Origin: Acetobacteraceae bacterium
GTDB lineage: Bacteria; Pseudomonadota; Alphaproteobacteria; Acetobacterales; Acetobacteraceae
Length of the DNA: 53,323 bases
Reading direction: 5' to 3'
Assembly: GCA_003164135.1 (NCBI GenBank)
Contig: PLSD01000097.1
Span: 310 to 53,632, forward strand
A program made the position numbers and the translations under genes. Below, piece after piece: positions 50,335 through 53,323 of the stretch. How positions within the stretch are numbered: position 1 is the stretch's first letter; every line of letters starts with the position of its first letter. The notes under the pieces are model-generated. The model searched no databases. It saw only the letters and a program-made list of their open reading frames with translations, and was not told the origin of the DNA.

Positions 50335-51140
50335 TCGATCAGGATTTTGAAGAGGATATTGTGGCGAGGCCAATTCAAGTGCCGGAATTGGCTCTGGATG
50401 GCTTCGCGGGGCCCTTGGATTTGCTGCTGAGCCTATCGCGCGCCCACCGGATAGACCTTGCCGTCTTGTCAATCGGCGACATCATGGATCAGCTGGCTTT
50501 GGCGCTGCAGGAGGCGCCGCCCGCCATGCCCCTATCCCAGAAGGCCGACTGGGTGGTGATGGCCTCTTGGGTGTTGCTGTTGCGGTCGAACCTGCTTTTG
50601 CCGGCCGATGAGCCCGTGCAGATCCAGGCTGAGGCCGATGCGGCTGTTCTCCGGGATCGCCTGCTGGCGTTGCAGCACATGAAGGCGCTGGCGGGATGGC
50701 TGGAGCGGCGGGAGATGCTGGGACGGGATGTGTTTGCCCGCGGGGACCCCGAGTGGTCCGGTGAGCTGGTGCAGCATCATCGGCAGATTGACCGGATGGC
50801 ATTTGTCTGGGCGTGCATGGAGTTGTTCGATGAGCGAGATTATACCCTGACGGAAGGTTCAATGTACCGGCCGGCCTATCTCGATATGTTCGACATACCG
50901 GGGGCGAGGGATCGCATTGTCCGGTACTTCTCGGGATCCCATAACCAGGGAGATCTTTTTGAGTTGCTTCCCGAGGCCGTGAAGGCGGCACCTTCGAAGG
51001 CGTTGTCGGTGCTGCGCCGCCGGTCAGCGTGGACCAGCACCTTCGTTGCGATGTTGGAGTTGGCAAAACAAGGCGTTGTGGAATTGGAGCAGCACGAGTT
51101 TCTGGGGCCGATTATGGTTCAGCTCGCCGCAACGAAGTGA
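50322..51140 (+). CDS. ScpA-like kleisin (segregation and condensation protein)
   Basis: 272 residues; ATG at 50322 (MADLIDQDFEEDIVARPIQV) overlaps the end of the unknown gene; a TTG four codons earlier is also possible. Residues about 22-60 match the ScpA N-terminal motif (DGFAGPLDLLLSLSRAHRID, then LAVLSIGDIMDQL). In condensin, ScpA joins the two heads of SMC together with ScpB; no smc or scpB gene is in the window, so it must use host SMC or serve another partner. Plasmid kleisins are rare. The 3' half is helical with a winged-helix-like end. Confidence 0.8.
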   Translation: MADLIDQDFEEDIVARPIQVPELALDGFAGPLDLLLSLSRAHRIDLAVLSIGDIMDQLALALQEAPPAMPLSQKADWVVMASWVLLLRSNLLLPADEPVQIQAEADAAVLRDRLLALQHMKALAGWLERREMLGRDVFARGDPEWSGELVQHHRQIDRMAFVWACMELFDERDYTLTEGSMYRPAYLDMFDIPGARDRIVRYFSGSHNQGDLFELLPEAVKAAPSKALSVLRRRSAWTSTFVAMLELAKQGVVELEQHEFLGPIMVQLAATK

Positions 51141-51263
51141 CGATTTTGGCGGCGCGCGGGCGGTTGCTTATCGCGCTGATGCGGATACGCGCGATGCCAC
51201 GTAGAGTCCCCCGCGTCCAAAAACCACGACCCCCGGCAAGTGGCAGGCGCCATGATGACCGGC

Positions 51264-51573
51264 TCAATGCCCGGCATCGGAGCCCTCTCCGGGCAATTCC
51301 GGCAGCACAATGTCCCGGTTCTCAGCCGGCGCTGCATCGGCGGCGGCGGCGAGTAAGGCAATTAATATAATCGCACCTCGCCCCGAATGCCGGCGGACCC
51401 AGAACCAGACGTAACGACTTCTCAACAATCTCGTGATGTCGCGAGACATAATGTCCACGGGTTGAACCTGCGGCTCGAACCTGTCGTGCTGCGAGCCCAA
51501 TATTGAATAGACCGCGGCCCTGGTCGGCCACAGGCACGATATCGGTGCAATTGGCTGATCTGTACTTCGACAT
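51264..51573 (-). pseudogene. Small orphan gene, copy A, frameshifted
   Basis: Starts MSKYRSANCTDIVPVADQG in one frame; the rest (AAVYSILGSQHDRFEPQVQP, then LLRSRYVWFWVRRHSG and NRDIVLPELPGE) is in another. It aligns with the copy at 52412-52723 (AAVSVFMMRGTAHDEF, LLRSRYIWYWIYRHLH, DRDIVLPEWPSN). One frameshift near 51520. Lies immediately downstream of vapC. The rest of 51141-51627 is empty. Confidence 0.65.
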
Positions 51574-51627
51574 TCTATGTCCTTCTGCCGCGTAGCCAAC
51601 CCGAAGCAATCGAATGACAGGTTTACG

Positions 51628-52068
51628 TCATGCTGATCCGGCAAGGTCATCCGGTGAGGCCACGCTGACACCGAACGGCACAAAATGCTTCGCGTTAAGA
51701 GTCACGACGATGAGATCGTTCGCCTCGGCGATGCCTGCGACGGTGGCGTCGGCCATCCCCGGATCATGTCCCGAGGAGATCGCCTTGGCCTCCAACTGCC
51801 CCGCGAGCGCGGCGGCGGATGCATCTGTCCCAAGTATTTTGTCGTCATAGATGGCGACGAGACCGGAGAGCCAAAGTCTGAGGCCCGCTGCTTTTGCCGC
51901 CGACCCCTTATGCTCGAGCAGCGCAATTCCCTTTTCGATCTCGTGGATCGTGACGACGGAGAGAAAAATTCTGCCCTCGCCATCCATGCGCTCCAGCCAG
52001 TCGAGGAATCGCGTCGAGGCCCCTGCCCTGGATGGCGAAAGCATCGAGATAACATTGGTGTCGAGCAA
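51628..52068 (-). CDS. vapC: VapC-type PIN-domain toxin
   Basis: About 146 residues: LLDTNVISMLSPS (first Asp), HEIEKGIALLE (Glu), then MADATVAGIAEANDLIVVTL and NAKHF, the PIN active-site series of RNases that cut tRNA or rRNA. The usual start would be at 52080, overlapping the vapB stop as ATGA, but the codon there is CTG (CTGAGCGGGTTTTTG); a TTG at 52068 is the next candidate. Translation is probably weak. Confidence 0.85.
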   Translation of the reverse strand: MLDTNVISMLSPSRAGASTRFLDWLERMDGEGRIFLSVVTIHEIEKGIALLEHKGSAAKAAGLRLWLSGLVAIYDDKILGTDASAAALAGQLEAKAISSGHDPGMADATVAGIAEANDLIVVTLNAKHFVPFGVSVASPDDLAGSA

Positions 52069-52076
52069 AAACCCGC

Positions 52077-52325
52077 TCAGAGCTCGACACTCCGCGACGG
52101 AGACCGGTTACGTTCGAACTCACCACCTGGAAACGTCCTGAGGTAGGCGGCCAGTCCAGAGCGCCGCCGCGCCATCGCCTTGCGTGCGATCTCGGCTGCT
52201 TCGAGCGAAACCAGTGCCGCAACAGGCTTGCCGTGGCGCGTGATTGTCACGAACTCACCCTTGATTGCTTTGTCGACAAGGCTGGAGAAACTCGCCTTGG
52301 CGTCCTTCAAATTGATACTCAGCAT
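52077..52325 (-). CDS. vapB: Phd/YefM-type antitoxin of vapC
   Basis: 82 residues (MLSINLKDAKASFSSLVDKA, then FVTITRHGKPVAALVSLEAA): a Phd/YefM-fold antitoxin with basic C-terminal tail. GGAG seven bases before the ATG. It would bind the palindrome directly upstream and neutralise VapC. Confidence 0.88.
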   Translation of the reverse strand: MLSINLKDAKASFSSLVDKAIKGEFVTITRHGKPVAALVSLEAAEIARKAMARRRSGLAAYLRTFPGGEFERNRSPSRSVEL

Positions 52326-52344
52326 CGGGATGCTCCGTTAAAAA

Positions 52345-52391
52345 GTAGTCACTTATGACTACAATATACCTTCCCGGGCGAGAGTTCAACC
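52345..52391 (-). promoter_or_regulatory. vapBC promoter with operator palindrome
   Basis: Operator GTAGTCA-ctta-TGACTAC (52345-52362) overlaps a -10-like TATATT (52363-52368, minus strand), with TTGAAC (52384-52389) 15-17 bp further upstream as -35. Confidence 0.7.
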
Positions 52392-52411
52392 TCAATCCCT
52401 CGCGCGCTTAA

Positions 52412-52723
52412 TCACGCCGATGTTTCTGCCCCGTTGCTCGGCCATTCCGGCAGAACGATATCGCGATCGTGAGCCCGGGCGAAATCGACGGCATCGGCAA
52501 GCGCGCTGATCACTTGACTGACCTCGCAATGCAGATGTCGATAAATCCAATACCAAATGTAACGGCTCCTCAGAAGCGTTGGCAGCCCGCCAGATTGCGC
52601 GAGCCGGTTAAACTCGTCATGCGCCGTGCCGCGCATCATAAATACGGAAACGGCCGCATCAAGATGGCTTGTGGATGACGGCAGGTTACCATGCGGCGTT
52701 GTCGTTTCGATAAATCGGCTCAA
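52412..52723 (-). CDS. Small orphan protein, copy B
   Basis: 103 residues from a TTG (LSRFIETTTPHGNLPSSTSH), homologous to the broken copy beyond vapC. The conserved part is the Trp/Tyr-rich LPTLLRSRYIWYWIYRHLHC then ISALADAVDFARAHDRDIVL. No family recognised. vapBC lies between the two copies, all on one strand, so the module may have been inserted into, or carried by, a duplicated unit. The start is uncertain (an ATG of MMRGTAHDEF is in frame). Confidence 0.55.
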   Translation of the reverse strand: MSRFIETTTPHGNLPSSTSHLDAAVSVFMMRGTAHDEFNRLAQSGGLPTLLRSRYIWYWIYRHLHCEVSQVISALADAVDFARAHDRDIVLPEWPSNGAETSA

Positions 52724-53323
52724 TGCGAAGCGATCTTGGGGCTGGTATATCGCCTCCCGCTTGATCCGTTCGCTTTTGGGAGCCTCATTTTTCTCCGCGC
52801 CGATTCTGCGCTTGGCGTACCCGGCGACGGCGCGCGCCGCCGTTCCGTTTCACGAGCTGCAGCAATACCGCGGCGATCAGCGCGCAAGATCGCGAGCGGC
52901 AAGGCGAGCAGCCGGACCGACGGCGTGGCGAAGAACTCCTGGATCAACGCTGCGTTGGGTCGGTTGAGATGCCATGTCAGCGTATCGGCAGCGATCGGGG
53001 AGTGGAAAAACTCTGGTCGCCGCAGGGTGCACATCGCATATCCGTCTGCCGTGCTGGACGGTCGACTGAAGGTGTCGGCAGAACTCGCGTGCGCACCCTA
53101 ACCGACCAGAGTTTTTCCACTCCCCTTGATGCATTCTTTGAGGTCAAAAATGCAATTTCTAGTGCAAATCGACACAAATGGTCCTGCTCTCCAACGCGAT
53201 GGCGCCGAGCATATTGCCTCTGCGCCAGTAATTATCGGCGGGGTTGTCGCCCGTGGCAATCTTCGCCACGGCGCAGTGGAGTTTTGGTCCGGTCTTGCCA
53301 AGGAGCACCAACACACGGACTGA
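52724..53323. other. Right-end region without a confident gene
   Basis: Frames on both strands are open but contain no motif. A plus-strand frame from ATG at 53150 to the TGA at the last base would encode MQFLVQIDTNGPALQRDGAE ... VEFWSGLAKEHQHTD; it has no ribosome site, but the sequence could belong to a gene joining the left end if the molecule is circular. Confidence 0.3.
52997..53125. repeat. Small element bounded by perfect 23-bp inverted repeats
   Basis: The 23 bp at 52997-53019 (GGGGAGTGGAAAAACTC...) is exactly the reverse complement of 53103-53125. The interior is only 83 bp and GC-rich. Such a shape suits a MITE-like element or a large cruciform; no target-site duplication was clear. 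Confidence 0.6.

Noticed and set aside
1..53323. Retron, group II intron or reverse transcriptase
   Set aside because: No YADD/YxDD-type reverse transcriptase frame was seen on either strand.

Overview
The window looks like all or most of a roughly 53 kb, GC-rich plasmid from an alphaproteobacterium, most plausibly an acidophilic Acetobacteraceae such as an Acidiphilium or Acidocella relative. That host call is inference. It rests on the iteron replicon with a RepA-type initiator, repABC-style partition genes and parS palindromes, small orphan families typical of alphaproteobacterial plasmids, and a plasmid-borne proton-pumping P-type ATPase. The ends do not cut an obvious gene, so the window could be a linearised circle. 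No rRNA, tRNA or CRISPR array was seen.

Layout. 0-1.6 kb: four short, translationally coupled plus-strand genes, two encoding small membrane proteins and one a DUF2726-type protein. 1.8-4.1 kb: H+-ATPase. 4.5-6.1 kb: a large self-inhibited Fic protein. 6.4-32.1 kb: a long block of about 25 mostly minus-strand genes: Uma2 nuclease, Fic toxin with partner, SSB, a ParB-like protein, a 1729-residue methylase-helicase resembling P1 DarB, an ArdC-like antirestriction protein, a zinc-ribbon/P-loop ATPase/multi-HTH operon, an HD protein, a DUF3991-Toprim protein and many small orphans. Its composition is that of a conjugative leading (establishment) region. 32.9-34.6 kb: hipBA with three evenly spaced operators. 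35.0-38.5 kb: a SNF2 helicase plus zinc-ribbon protein pair. 38.5-40.2 kb: a graveyard of truncated genes. 40.4-46 kb: the replicon (iterons, rep, iterons, parB, parA, three parS sites). 46-48.3 kb: two toxin-antitoxin modules with shared flanking repeats. 48.4-51.1 kb: a tyrosine recombinase, unknown and ScpA-like operon. 51.3-52.7 kb: vapBC between two copies of a small orphan gene.

The most striking feature is a family of GC-rich, long-stem elements lying just upstream of minus-strand genes across 7-32 kb. They precede uma2, an orphan gene, ssb, the parB-like gene, a small orphan, ardC, a DUF6927-type gene and the Toprim gene. They share a CGCTNCGCTC-like core and long outer stems whose sequence changes while pairing is kept. 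They could be cis-regulatory RNAs of the radC-motif type or single-stranded-DNA promoters (Frpo/ssi type) that switch on leading-region genes when the plasmid enters a new cell. Other points for follow-up are the recombinase-unknown-ScpA operon together with a 33-bp loxP-geometry site, the SNF2/zinc-ribbon pair, and the exact 50-bp spacing of the hip operators.
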